Origin: Agelaius tricolor
Taxonomy: Eukaryota > Chordata > Aves > Passeriformes > Icteridae
Direction: 5' to 3'
NCBI GenBank assembly: GCA_023055355.1
Contig: JALJCS010000029.1
Span: 1,178,001 to 1,242,000 of the forward strand
Length of the DNA: 64,000 bases
The position numbers and the translations under genes are program-made. Below the pieces are notes generated by a model. That model saw nothing but the letters and a program-made list of their open reading frames with translations. It did no database searches and had not been told where the DNA came from. The stretch's first letter is position 1. Each line of letters opens with the position of its first letter. Positions 1-13,000 of the stretch are shown here, in pieces.

Positions 1-915
1 GATAATAAAAACAAGATCATGACAGTATGTGCTTGTTTTCCATTTTGTAGAAGCAGCAATTGTAGAAACAGCAACACAAAGACCAGTTAAGGATGCTCCA
101 CTTAAAATTCCTTGTTCTTTAAAATCATGTGAGCAAAAATTTGTCTAAATAAAGCTGTACTAGAGGAAATGTCTTTTAATTGAGGGTAAACTTGTTAATG
201 TCTAGAAAATTGAAAAATCATTTACTTTAAATGTGATTGGAGAACTTTTCCAGCAATACTTGGCACATTTAAAATCAGTGTTGTAACAAAGCAAAGCACA
301 AAAGGGTTCTAATGGGCATAATAAAGTTTTCCTTCATTCTTTTCTGGGCACCTCTAAGCCAAGTATTTCCTTTGCTTAAGACAAGTATGTAGACATAATG
401 TCTAAGTGTACTTTACAGTTGACTTTTTCTTGAATTATCTGATTGATTTTAATCTTACAGTTGGTAAAAATATCTTGACACAAAGTCCATTTGAGTAATT
501 ATTCACTTGCTACAATGTAAAGTTTAATTGATAAAGTTTACTGAAATGGCCAGCCCAGAAAAGAAAACACCCTTTCTGGCTCTTTCAAGTGTTCTCCCTT
601 GAGTTGGTGCAAAATGTTTAGGTTTTTTTTCCTGAACTTTGCCAGGTTGACAAACCATCAGTTGTTGGGGCCAGGGTGTAAAATGTTAGCACCAGGAAGT
701 ACTGGGTGTTTCTGAATCTGGGACATTTGTGTTGTTTTTTTTTTTTTTAACGCTACAAGTTTCCACTCTCCTTTGATGTTCAGATTTAGGTCACGTGTTG
801 CTGTTGTTTTTGCTGTAAAACTTAAACCATTCTTGAGATCTCTGATAGGCAAACTTGAGCTTTATCCAAAGGAAGAGCATGATGCTGGACTGACGTGAAT
901 GGGCTCTCCTTTCAG
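1..915 (+). other. APLP2: APLP2 intron, 3' part
   Basis: This AT-rich stretch has no recognisable exon. It ends in a polypyrimidine tract and CAG acceptor at 913-915, just before the first APLP2 exon in the window. A T-run lies at about 737-750. No mobile element was recognised. Confidence 0.8.
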
Positions 916-1091
916 GCCTGTCTGACAGAAGGGATGATCCTGCACAGCTACGGGATGCTGCTGCCCTGCGGAGTGGACCAGTTCCATGGAACAGAATATG
1001 TGTGCTGTCCTCAGACTAAGGTTGTGGATGAGGCTCTGTCCAAAGAGGAAGAGGATGAGGATGAGGATGAAGACTATGACCTCTACAAGAG
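916..1091 (+). CDS. APLP2: APLP2 exon: end of E1 copper-binding domain and start of acidic region
   Basis: The exon opens in phase 0 with [19 protein letters not shown] and includes EYVCCPQTK, the conserved end of the E1 copper-binding domain. It then runs into the glutamate/aspartate stretch coded by imperfect GAGGAT repeats at about 1048-1077. It ends after two bases of a codon at a GTAGAG donor. The split codon reads serine after joining to 1961, as in the family. Confidence 0.95.
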
Positions 1092-4000
1092 GTAGAGTTC
1101 TTACTGATGTAGATATTGAAAGCTTGGCACATGAAGCTGCTGCTTGGGAATATTTCACACAGCAACTCCCTTGTAGTGAGGATTGAGCAAATTTCTGTGC
1201 TTCTGAGTTTCCAAAAGAAGTGTCCTAAGCCTGAAGAGGACAAATGACTTTGCAGTCCCCCTTTTATGGGAGGAGCTAAATACCCCCTCTCCCTTCATAC
1301 CTGCAGAGAGTTGGGGTCATTCAGCCTCGAGAAGAGAAGAGAAGGCTCCAGGGAGACCTTAGAGCCCCTTCCAATGCCTAAACAATCTCCAAGAGAGTTG
1401 GAGAGGGTCTTTGGACAAGGGCCTGCAGGGGCGTGGGTTCACCCTGCCAGAAGGGAGTGTTAGATGGGATATTGGAAAGGAATTCTTCCCTGTGAGGATG
1501 GTGATGCCCTTGCACAGGCTGCCTAGAGATGCTGTGGCTGCCCCTGGATCCCTGGAGGTGTCCAAGGCCAGGTTGGATGGGTCTTGGAGCAACCTGGGAT
1601 AGTGAAAGGTGTCCCTGCCCAGGGGAAAGGGTGGACCAAGATGGGCTTAAACGTCTTTCCCAACCCAAACCATTCTGGGATTCTATAGTAGGAGCCTGAC
1701 TCAAAAAGGTTAGACTTTCACTTACTGAAAAATGGAAAGAGGCCACATGAAGGCAGAGCCATGGACAATCTCTGCTTGCAGCAGCAGGAGTGTCCGTAAT
1801 AAGGGATGTCCCCTTGCTGTGAGTGATGGGCTAATTAATAGTTAGTACACTTATTTTTCCCATTTCCAGTGTTTCTAGAGCAGATGGAAAGAATCATTGT
1901 TCAGGTACCTCCAAGTGATTAGCCTTAACCTTACTCCCTAATTTATCTGTGTCCCTCCAGTGAGTTCCCTACAGAGGCAGGTGTAGAAGACTTCACAGGA
2001 ACAGCTGTGGAGGAAGATGAGGATGAGGATGATGAAGGGGAAGAGGAGGACGATGTGGTGGAAGACCGTGATTACTACTATGACAGCTACAAGGTTGATG
2101 ACTACAATGAAGAGACAGCTACAGAGCCCAGCAGTGACAAGGCTATGTCTGAAAAAGAAGTGAGCAGTGACATGAAATGTAAGACACATTCCAGTCCACA
2201 GGCCTCCTGCTCCCTTGAGATCATTCCTGTTGGCTGTCTGTTAGTGATGGGGTTTTGATCAAGTCGATAAGTGCCACTTGGAAGTTTTATTTGCCAGATA
2301 AGTTAGCAAACAGAGGAAAGCTGATGATGCTTGTTTCAAGTGTTGAAATTAACTCTCTAGAGCGTGGGCCATATGTTTCCAGATAAACAGCAGTTCTGCT
2401 GGCGGAAAGCCCAGTGTGTGGCATGTTGAACAAGCACCTTGTGAAGGTGCAGTGTTGAGTCAGAAAAGCCATATCTGCAAATTTTGGAAAATCTTAAAGG
2501 GTCATTTGGGGTACACTGTAAATTTAACATCTGGTGGTTTATACCAGCTTAAAATGAGGAAGCTGTGGGCCATACTCTGCAGATGTGCCATCTGGTCATT
2601 TAAGGGTGAGGAGCATCCTTGGTGCTGCCTTTGCAAAACACTTCTCTTCCACAAAAGAAAGCCAGCACAACTGCCCCAACTTTATTATATGTTAAGATAG
2701 ACTTTCTGCAATAGTATAATCTACTGTGCTGGTGGCAGCTTTTGTTGAGTGGTAGGTGCCTTTGCAGAGGGCTCATGGTGTGATGCCTTAGCATTATGTG
2801 ATGTCTTACACTTTGCATGTAGAAGTGTCTGCAGAGGAGGGAGGAGCGGAGAGGGAAAGAAATTCAATTAGCTACAGATCACTGAATCATTGCCAGCAGT
2901 TCTCGCATCTTTTTGGTAAAATGCCAGCATGCTGCAGATAATTTTCCTTGCTGAAACAAGGCTTAGCTCATATGTGTACAGGGCTGTTGCAGATCTATCT
3001 GCAGGTTTTGTAAGAGGCTTGGAGGAATATGATTGGGGTGTCTGTTTTGGGGGTATGCAGTCTTTTTTTCCCTGAAGTACTATGAACAGTTGCTAATTTA
3101 TACACTATATCTGCTCTCTTGCCTCAAAACAGCCCAGCTGCTATTGCTGGCTCACCATGAAGCATTCCACATGCCATGGCTACATGGAGTTTTAATATTT
3201 GGTGCATAGATGTTTCAAACCTTAAAACCTCAGTGTCTGAGGCTGGTATGGAGATCAATCCCTTTGTTTAGCCTGCTTTTTCACTTACTCCTACACTTGC
3301 CCTGTAAGATGTAGAGTGTCTGTCCGGCAGAATGCAGTGAACTGAACATCCTTTGATGCTTTAAAGCAGCCCTAATTGACTGGCTTTTCATGCTTCTGGT
3401 CTTATAGAGTGGAGGGTCTCCTACTGGGGTAGCTGGGGCATAATTCTGTGGCATCAGCAGAACAGATTCCTGTTGTCCCAGCCCCTGGCTCTGGAGAAAT
3501 CTCTCACAGATGAGAGCTCAATTTAGGGACAGAGTGAGCTGCTTGGCTATCTCCAAAGCACCACGTGCAGGCATCTCCCTGACCACCTTGTAATGGATCC
3601 ATTGGAATGTTAAGCCCCCCAAAACTGACAGAAGCCCTTGGGTTGGTGCAGCAGCAATGTTGAGGCCAGTGCCTCAGAGGAAGGGGTGAAGTAGAGCCAG
3701 CTCTGCATCATGTAAATCGCTCGGCAAGGCTTGTGCTCCTCGCTAGCTCATGTTCTCACCCATCTCCACACAGCTGTCTGCTCCCAGGAGGCCATGACAG
3801 GGCCCTGCCGGGCTGTGATGCCTCGTTGGTACTTCGATCCTAACAAGAGAAAATGCATTCGCTTTATATATGGAGGCTGCGGAGGCAACAGGAACAATTT
3901 TGAGTCAGAGGAGTATTGTATGGCTGTGTGTAAAAAGATGAGTAAGTCCTGCCTCCCACTGGCCTTTTGCAGCTGGCCACTGTCTGTCTGGCGTGTGGTG

Positions 4001-7000
4001 TCTCCTCCTTCCCTTGGGCAATAGAGGACCCGTCTGTAGCGTATTCCTTTGGTTCTGGTGTCTGTCCCTTCGCAGCAGTCTCCTCCTGTCTCTGCTTCCC
4101 TAGGTCTGTAGGGTGATTGTTCCTCGGGAAAGTGCCCCTCACCATATGCTGTCTGTGCTCCCTGGTGACTTGCAGCTCTTGCTGAGGGCTCAGCTGTCCT
4201 CTTCCAGATCTGTAACAGGGACCAGGGGCTGTATCTGACCTCTTGCTTAACTGGCTTTTTAATCAAAATATATGTAAGGAAGCCCTTGCTTTCCCCAGTT
4301 GTGTTACCGTGCATATGTTTGACAGTAGGTCCTGAAAGGCAGGCTACTGTTCTCCTGGTAGTAGGCATTTTCTTGCTACTTTAATTTTGGAAAATATCAG
4401 ACCAGTAGTATAGAATTCAGATTCCCATTTTCAGCTTGGTATGAAATACAAATCACATCTCAGTGCCTGTGTTTTTGAGTGCTTAAGGTTTTTGGCACCA
4501 GTTTCAACTGGCTTTTATGTCAGATGATAAAACTACTAAAAACATTTTAACCTCTTTATTAATCTTATTCTTGAACTCCAGCACTTCCACTTCAGCTACC
4601 ATTAAAGCTTTTGAAAGGCTTTTTGTGTTATCTGGGGCTTGGCAGCCTGACTATACAGCCATAATCCTGTTTACAAAATGTGCTTCATGCAAGTGCTTTA
4701 GATTGGGCTGATCTAACTGAGGCAGTGAAAGAAGAGATGCAGATGTCAGGAGCTTTTTGTACAAAAGATTGTCCTGTTACAGAAGGATTTGGGGCTGGGA
4801 AGAGAGTTCTCTGTGTCCAAGCCTGGTTCAGAAATGCCAGGAGCAGGGCCAGAATATGGGACAGATATGACATTGTCCCTTGCACGCAACAATAGTGCCT
4901 GTGATGTATGTTGTCATTATTTCCCCCTAGTTAGAGGGAAGGGTGCAGTGCATGCTGAACTCTTATTCAGTGCTCATGCTGAAGTGCCAGGTAATTTTTT
5001 TCTGAAGCATGCTGTCTTTAATGACGTGTTGGAGGTTTTTCCACCCAGATAACTAATATGGATGACAGGTTGCCTTAACTGTCCCTTTGTGCCTTCCCTC
5101 AGGTGAAGGGTAACAACAGAGTGCATCATGTTTGCCATAGATCTTTCAGAAAGGCTCTGGGATGTGTAGTTCCTAAAACCATAGCACAGGAGCACTTTCA
5201 GCACTTCCTGAACTGTAGTATAAGAAATACAGAACCCCTGGTGTGGATTCTGTAGATGCTTGAAGTTTATCAGTTCTGAAACTTTGTTTTTCCCCTTGTC
5301 AAATTTGGATGTCTTGAAGTTACAAACCATCCAGTATATTGGACAAGTCACTTTGTCACACTGAGTCTCCTTCTGTTGCTGTCTTGTCTAATATCGTTGC
5401 CTGTAAGTCCTGCATGGTGCATCTGGTAGGGGAAGGTAGGTTTGAAGTGTAAAATACTGTTTTTGTGCAGATATATTGTCAAACTCCCTAATCATGTTAA
5501 TGACATCTGGAGCCAGCTTGTCAATGAACAGCTAATGCACAGAATGTCACTTAAACCATCCAAGGCCAATGTGGAAGTGAAGGGAAAAGTAGTTCTTTAT
5601 CCTGTCATGCCAGGCACTGTGTTTCTGGAGCTGAGTGCTGCTCACCTCAGCACTGCACAGGCCAAGCAGTGCTGGGAGCTGTGGTCATCACTGCCATTTG
5701 AGCTGATGTTGGACAGAAAATTGGCACCGTAAAGATTCTAAAACGGACTCTGGAAGTTGGTGGTTCAGTAGGCTCAGCTTGCCAGACTATTAATTAGGCA
5801 GGCATGGAGAGTCCTTTCCTTGCACTCCACAATCCAGGATTGCGGGTTTTTGACCGTGCTTACCCTTCCCTCTTCATGCAGTGCCAACTGATGATGTGGA
5901 TGTCTATTTTGAAACCCCTGCTGATGACAATGAGCATGCCCGCTTCCAGAAGGCCAAGGAGCAGCTGGAGGTCAGGCATCACAACCGCATGGACCGGGTG
6001 AGTGTCAGCCTTCAGGCTTTGTGCTGTGTGGCTTTTTGTGTGTTGGCTGCTGCCCGTTTTACTGGAAGAATTGGTGGTGAAGTGACTTGCTTTCCAGTTT
6101 CCAGCCTTCTGTGTGTTTCTTTCAGTATGACCACACCATGGGAGTCAGATTTTTATTTCTCCAGTGTTGAGAGAGAGAGAAATTACATTGATGCTGGGAA
6201 GAAATTCTTTATTCAGATGGTGCTGAAGCCCTGGCACAGGTTGCCTGGAGAGGTTGTGGATTCCCCATACCTGGAAGTGTTTAAGGCCAGGTTGGACAGA
6301 GCTTGGAGCCATCCAGTCTAGTAGAAGATGTCCCTGCCCATGGCAGGGGGTGGAACAAGATGAGCCTTCCAGCTCATCTTGGATGTCCCTTCCAGCCTAA
6401 ACCCTCACAGGATTCTGTGAAGCTTGGCTTGTTACTCAGAGGGATTAAGTGCTAGGCTTAAACCCCACAACAGCTCTTTTGTGCCTTCAAAACCCAGCTC
6501 TGCCTGTGAAGGCAAAGCAGCTCATAAAGATAAGATGTAAATTTGTGTCTTGTTCATGTGTTCTGTCCTTTTCCTGTCCAGGTGAAAAAGGAATGGGAGG
6601 AAGCAGAGCACCAGGCTGTTAATCTCCCCAAAGCAGAAAGGCAGACTCTGATCCAGGTAAGAGTGGAAGGATCCTAAGGGGAAAGTTACTGAGAGAGAGG
6701 GCAATATTCAGAGCTAAAAGACAACTGAGATGCAAGAACAGCCTTCCTGCTCTATCAACAGCTGCCTTTTAGAGGAGGTTTGATTCAATTGTTTGCTTTG
6801 TTCGTTAAACTGGAGATGATCTGATACTATGCCAAGTCCCTTCCTACATACACTAGTAGAAAGTGATCTCGCACCTCAGGCGTAGCAACAGTGGAGCCAA
6901 ATTGTAATTTCAGACCTTTGGCCTGTTTTGCACTAACACTGGCCTCAGAGCCTGGTTCAGAATCAGCTCTGGCTCTCTGGGCACACATTTCCTGCTCGGC

Positions 7001-10000
7001 CAGACTTAGTGAAAACACCTTAGACAGCAGATGAAGCTGATTTGCTGCCAAAATGCTAATCTTGTGCCTTACGAGGAGAGTTCCGTTGGACTGTGAAGTT
7101 AATGAGAGATTGCAGTGTGGGATCATTAGGGCAAGGCTCTTCTCGCAGTGACAACTCCGTGAATTTGTCTCAAACCAGTATGCAATGAAGTGGTTGACTC
7201 CAGCTTTTAAGCCCACTTTGGATTTTATCTTGGAACACAGTTTTCTCTCTGCATTTTTAATATAAGTCACTATTTGGAACTATGCGCAAATGCAGAAGTT
7301 TGTCATTATCTCTGTTGAAATGTAACACTTAGTGGACTATTCTGGTTGGTTTGGAAATGAGGGTTATGACCTTTCTAAAAGAATACAGAGAGATTTGATC
7401 TGAAGGCATGCTGATGGAAAATTTGCTATGCAATACCTTTGTAAACTTTTGCAAATTCAAATTAATGGCTTCAGGCTGAAGGGATCAATCCTGTTTTTGT
7501 ATTGCAGGGTTGGGGGAAAGAATTAATATTGTGTCAGTTCTTCAGCACAGCCTGGATCTCCCATCCCCAGCATAATCTTTATGTGCAAGGTCCTTTTCAC
7601 TCTTCAGACCTTTGAAATGGCTTGTGAAGGAAGTTTGGAAGGCAAATTATCACTACTGTATTTGCAGAGATGAAATCTGCATCAGCATTTTTCCATGCCT
7701 TTCTCTCCTAACTGTAAATGGGTTGGATGTGGAGTTTTACTGTCTTTGTTAGTTCTGAGGAGTTTCAGATGGTGTTGATCACACAGTGCATTTCACACAG
7801 ATTATTTTCTTTGTTCTAGCACTTCCAGGCCATGGTAAAATCTCTGGAGAAAGAAGCAGCGAGTGAGAAGCAGCAGCTGGTGGAGACTCACCTGGCTCGT
7901 GTGGAAGCCATGCTGAACGATCGCCGTCGCATCGCCCTGGAGAACTACCTGGCTGCCCTGCAGGCTGACCCACCACGTGTGAGTTTCTTCCCTACATATT
8001 TTTCCAGTAGGATAGCATTGGGTAGGATGGCAGGTGGGAATGTCTTGGTGAGAAGATTGCCTGTGACTTGCAGAAACCGGGAATTGGTTCCTAGGAAAGC
8101 TTCTTCATTGTGGAAATTGGTGCTGCAGACTTAGCAGTGGGTCTGTAATTGACTCCCACTCCTTCCTGCCTGGGGAGAAAAACCTCTGCTTTGTTTGGTG
8201 TCCATAAAGCACAGTTCATAAGATGTGGTGCTCTGAATCATACTGACTTAAAATTAAGTGTTCTGAATCAAACCGGCTTAATTAAAATGAAAATAGAAAA
8301 TCCGGGGGGTGAGTGCAGGTGATAGGTCTGTCCAGCACCAAAGTAGGCTCACACATGAAGTGCTGTTTTCAGCTGTGGGTTTGGAGTTGACACCAGTGGT
8401 TTGACCTATTCCCTGCTCCTGTCCTGCAGCCCCACCGCATCCTGCAGGCCCTGAAGCGCTACGTCCGTGCTGAGAACAAGGATAGGCTGCACACCATCCG
8501 CCACTACCAGCATGTCCTGGCAGTGGATCCGGAGAAGGCTGCGCAGATGAAATCCCAGGTATGAGAGGGTTTCTGTCAAGGGAGCCATTATTGTCCAGCC
8601 CTGGGGCTGTCGGAGGCTCTGGAAGCTGTGTGTTGCAACTTCATCCTTGTGGAGCTCTCCCTCTCTCCTGTGCTTACTTCCTGTCACCAGATGTGCTCGC
8701 TGCATGGTTTTCCTTGGTGCCTGATAGTGTTAAAAATTGAAGCTCTGTTTTATACATTGTTGGTCACAGTGGCAAGTTGAGGGGTTTAGACCTAGGTCAG
8801 TATCAGTTTTATATTTCCTTTTATCAAGCGCCCCTGAAATGTATTTGCTGGGGACTTGGTTTTCTTGAACAGGCTTCCTCACTTCTTCCAAGTGTCTGTG
8901 TTTCTTTCCTTAGGCTTGATCTTCACTGTGTTTAGGGTTTGTGGGAATTCTCTCATGCCTCTGCAGCATTATTGCCTGGTTTCCAACACATAAATCATAA
9001 CCCTTTCCAAGTATTCGATCAATGTTGTTAGCTTTATCAGAAAGTCTGGTTTTGATGGGTTTATGTTGTACCATTTGTAAGAGGAAATCCATTAGTTATT
9101 GAAGTGATTCTCTGTGTGGAGTTAACAGCTTCCTCCACACCCAACAGAACCAATCAACTGGCTAATTTTGAATATAGGCACCTGTGTTTAGTTTAAAACT
9201 AAACACACCTCTGTGAAATCACACTTAAAAATGAACAAACCCTGGAAAAAACACTCTTGCTTCTGGTTTTTGAACAGGTAACTAGACGCTAGCTGGGCTT
9301 GCTCTGCTGCGCAGCCTGGGTGGCTCAGCCTGAGGCTCAGCTGAGATTCTGCCGTGCTGAGTTCAGCCACGGCTGACGGGCCAGGCTGGCTCCGTTTGGC
9401 TCCGGCTGTGGGCTGCCGAGCCGTTCCGCTGGCACTGCGGAAAATCTCACGGCTGAGAGCAGAGGCGGCCCTGCAGCCCCGCACAGAAAGCAGCCCCGTG
9501 GCTGGAATTGACCGCGTAGGGGCCAGAAACCAGGTGTGCAGCCAGAGCGGCCGCTGCCCCACAGAGATCACATGGCCATCCACAGGCCCGGACGAGATAT
9601 TAACTCTTTTTAGTGCACAGGTGAAACTTGCAGACATCAATCCTCTCTTGAGTGAGAGAAAAGGAAAGGGTGAAGACACGTAAAGGAAACAACATGGAGA
9701 CACCAAGATCAGTGAAGAAAGAGTCAAATCCCAGATGGGAGGAGAATGAGGAGATGCCTTAGTCTTGGGCTAAAATTCTCTTGTAAGGCTATGGTGAAGA
9801 TATAATTGATACACCAGAGGTTTTTTGGTTTTTTTTTCCCCCCTGTAACTCATGGAATGCACTGGGGCGTTCTGGGTAGCATTCTAACCACGACTATGAG
9901 CAGAGGCACCTGTGTTGAAGCAAGCAGATGTTGAAGTAGCTGTGATCCAATGAGGAGCTTGAACAGAGAGAAATGAGAGAGGTGAAAAACCTCGCCCCAG

Positions 10001-13000
10001 GGATGGAAGAAGAAAACCTCTGTTCCCAGAGATAAAAGAAGAGAACTTTTGTTTCTGTACTAGAACAGCTCATGCCTAAAATTGCACCCCAGCAAGCTGA
10101 AATGACCCATGGTGGTAGTTGTGGGAAAACTACCAAAATGTGGTAGAGACTTCACGATTGCAGATTTCTGGGAAGGGGCTAATCGTGAAAATTAAAACCA
10201 CAAGAAAACTGTTTCTTGTGGAAAAGTCTCCATGGCATGGCAGGAGAGACTCTTCTCCCTAAGTAGACTAAAGAAAGATGATTTTAAAAGTGGTAAACTG
10301 ACTGAAAATACCAAATTTACCTCTTTATGTTGTCAGTGGGGAAAAGAAAAGTTGTGGGGGCAGAGAAGTGTTCTGAAGGTTTATTTTGATTTTTCTATTA
10401 TTTTTTCTTTTAATTCTGTTAATAAAGTTTCTTTTAAAGTTCTGAGCCTGCTTTGCTCTCCTCCTAATCCCTATTTTCAAAGCAGAAAATGAATAATTCT
10501 AGTGGGTGTGCTGGCATTTGACCTGCACTAGACCCACTACACCACTGCACTGTGTTTTACTTCTGAACAACCAGAAAATCCTTTTCCTTCTCCTGGGTAG
10601 TGTATGTGAATATGTTACTTCAAATCTGGCTTTTGTATTTGTACGAATACTTGCAGATACTCTATAAGTCTTTGGAATTATGTTGATACTTGTTTTCACT
10701 TGTTTTAAAATAGTGAAAGATGTGCTGGAAGGCCAGTTCAAAATTCAGATCGAGAATGGTCTGTTACCCCTGAAAGATCTGTTTGGAAGGATGTGCCCTT
10801 TCTTAGGTTCAGAGAGAACTCACTGTCCTTTTGCAGCTTTAGGAATGTTTTCCTAGTCTCAGTTTGTGGCTGGTATGCTGCTTTGGAGTATCTTTGAATT
10901 CTGCAGTGCACAAAAGATAAACAAGAAGAAAGAATGGAGAGCTGCAGGGAGACAGTACAATGGAGCACATTTAGTGCTGCCAAGAGGAAGAAGTAGGCAC
11001 TGAGGAAAAAATGCATAAAAAAAACTGTATAACCAGGATGTGGAAATATCCTGGGTTATGGGTAGGAGGAAGTCTGGAGCTTGTTGCTGCCACTTCTGGT
11101 GAGGGGCAGAGTGGTGTCAGAATGATTTTCCAGAAGCAAACCTCACACTGGGAGGTGGCAGATTCCATGGATTCCACCTTGTTTTCTGGGTGTTGGCAGT
11201 GCACATTCACCTTGTGTCTCCTGGTCTTCCACTGCCTATGGGATTCTTCTTAAGCTGCACATCCAGGAGGAGTGGTGGCAACTGTGGTGGTTATGATTGT
11301 GCTTGGCTCTCCATGTGGAATTCATGGTCACATTTTCAGACATGTCAAGCACAGCCCAGCCCAGCGCTTTATTCTGCTGCTGCCGCCACAGCCCAGGAGA
11401 GAGTGTGTGAACTGTGTTCTTAAGCTAAACCCTAAACAGTTCATAATTCATTCCGAAGGCTGCAGTGTCAACAAATCGACATGCGAGGGATGTGGGTGGT
11501 ACAGTTCAATTTCCATTCACTTTACTTTTCACATGCACTTTTAAGCTCCTTGGTTGATTTCTTGGATTGACAAGCTGCTACATGCAAAATTAAATTTTCA
11601 TCCTTGCTCTTAAAGGTCAGGCACACATCAGACTGTGAAACAGGTCCATCTGACTCTAGCTTTTTGCAATGTTTGGCCATCTATATAAATGTTTTCCTTG
11701 CTCTCCTTGATCCCCGATTATGCAGCACCCTCTTCAGGTCAGGCCTGACCTCACCACTGGATTTAATGTGCTTGGGAGGAGTGATTTGAGCTTGCCCAGA
11801 GCTTGAATGTATTGCTCAAAGGAAGGGAGAATACTGCTGCCAACGAGTGGGTGTAGGACAAATGTAATGCCACAGTTGGTTTGAAAGGCACCTTTGTTCT
11901 GAAACAAGAGCTGATAAAATATCCTGTCTGCTCCTTTTGCCTATATCTTTTCTAGCAGTCAGGAATGATAATCCATTTAATAAAGCTGCTACAGGAGATG
12001 AATTATGACTATGTTGGGCATATGAGAAATACCAGCTTCGGTGGCATTTTAGTGTTTGCAGTGGAGAGTTGGTTACAGTGAGAGTCAGCTGAATCCTCTC
12101 TTACTCCCAGCATTTGCCAAACTCCTGAGAGCACTGTCTGCAGATGGCCAGTTCCAGTGAAGTGTGAGAGCATTGGTCACAGAATTGGACTGGATGGATC
12201 TGTGTCCCCTATTGCCTGCCATGGCAGATCCACCAGTAATAGATATTTTATTGAGCAAGGAAAGAACTGGTTCTGTGAAGTGACTGACAGTTTTTGCTTA
12301 CTCCAACGCATTCTTTTACATCTGCAGGTGATGACACATCTTCATGTGATTGAGGAACGGATGAATCAAAGCTTGTCTCTGCTCTACAAGGTGCCATATG
12401 TGGCTGAAGAAATCCAGGATGAGATTGGTGAGTGTGTATGCCAGCCTCTATGCTCCTGTGTTAAGACTCCCAAGTTTTTATATCCAATGAGCTCCCAAAA
12501 GATTGCTCTCTCCTTTGAGGGGGTGCCCTGGGCGAGCCCAGGGTGAGCCTGGGCTCAGGCTCAGGGAAGATACTGTCTGGATGTTACAAAATAGCCAGGC
12601 AGAATAGCTTGTTCCAAGAATTTTCACTGTCCGTTTAAGAAAAAGTCAACAATGTTCAGAATAGCAAAGCTGTCTCTCTAAGGGAGATTTAAAAGATCCA
12701 TTAAAAAAACCCAAATGCGTTCTCCCCTTATAGGTTAGTTAGTCTCATCTTGCCAAATCCTCTTGCCACATCAAACCTCTTGGCCCTTATTTGAATGCAT
12801 TTCTAACCAATGCCTTTACTGAGAATTCCAGATGAAATGCACAAGATAAAATAACCTGGCAGCCCTGAGAGCAGTGTTCCCCTGCAGTCCTGCCTCAGCC
12901 TGCTTCAAACCATCTGCCTCTCTCTGTCACTGCCAGGTTTCATGCAGTCTGTGTAATAATTCCTTTTATTCCTTTCAGATGAGCTGCTTCAGGAGCAGCG

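Larger units (their letters stand above)
8559..12327 (+). other. APLP2: large APLP2 intron containing LTR-like sequence
   Basis: This is the longest APLP2 intron in the window. It holds a GC-rich block (about 9300-9600) and an LTR-like 3' segment (about 9830-10550). It also holds two short inverted repeats, at 9183-9207 and 10198-10221. The remainder (10560-12327) shows nothing recognised. Confidence 0.6.

Noticed and set aside
10198..10221. Functional small-RNA hairpin
   Set aside because: It has only a 10-bp stem and lies within LTR-derived sequence, so it is probably incidental.
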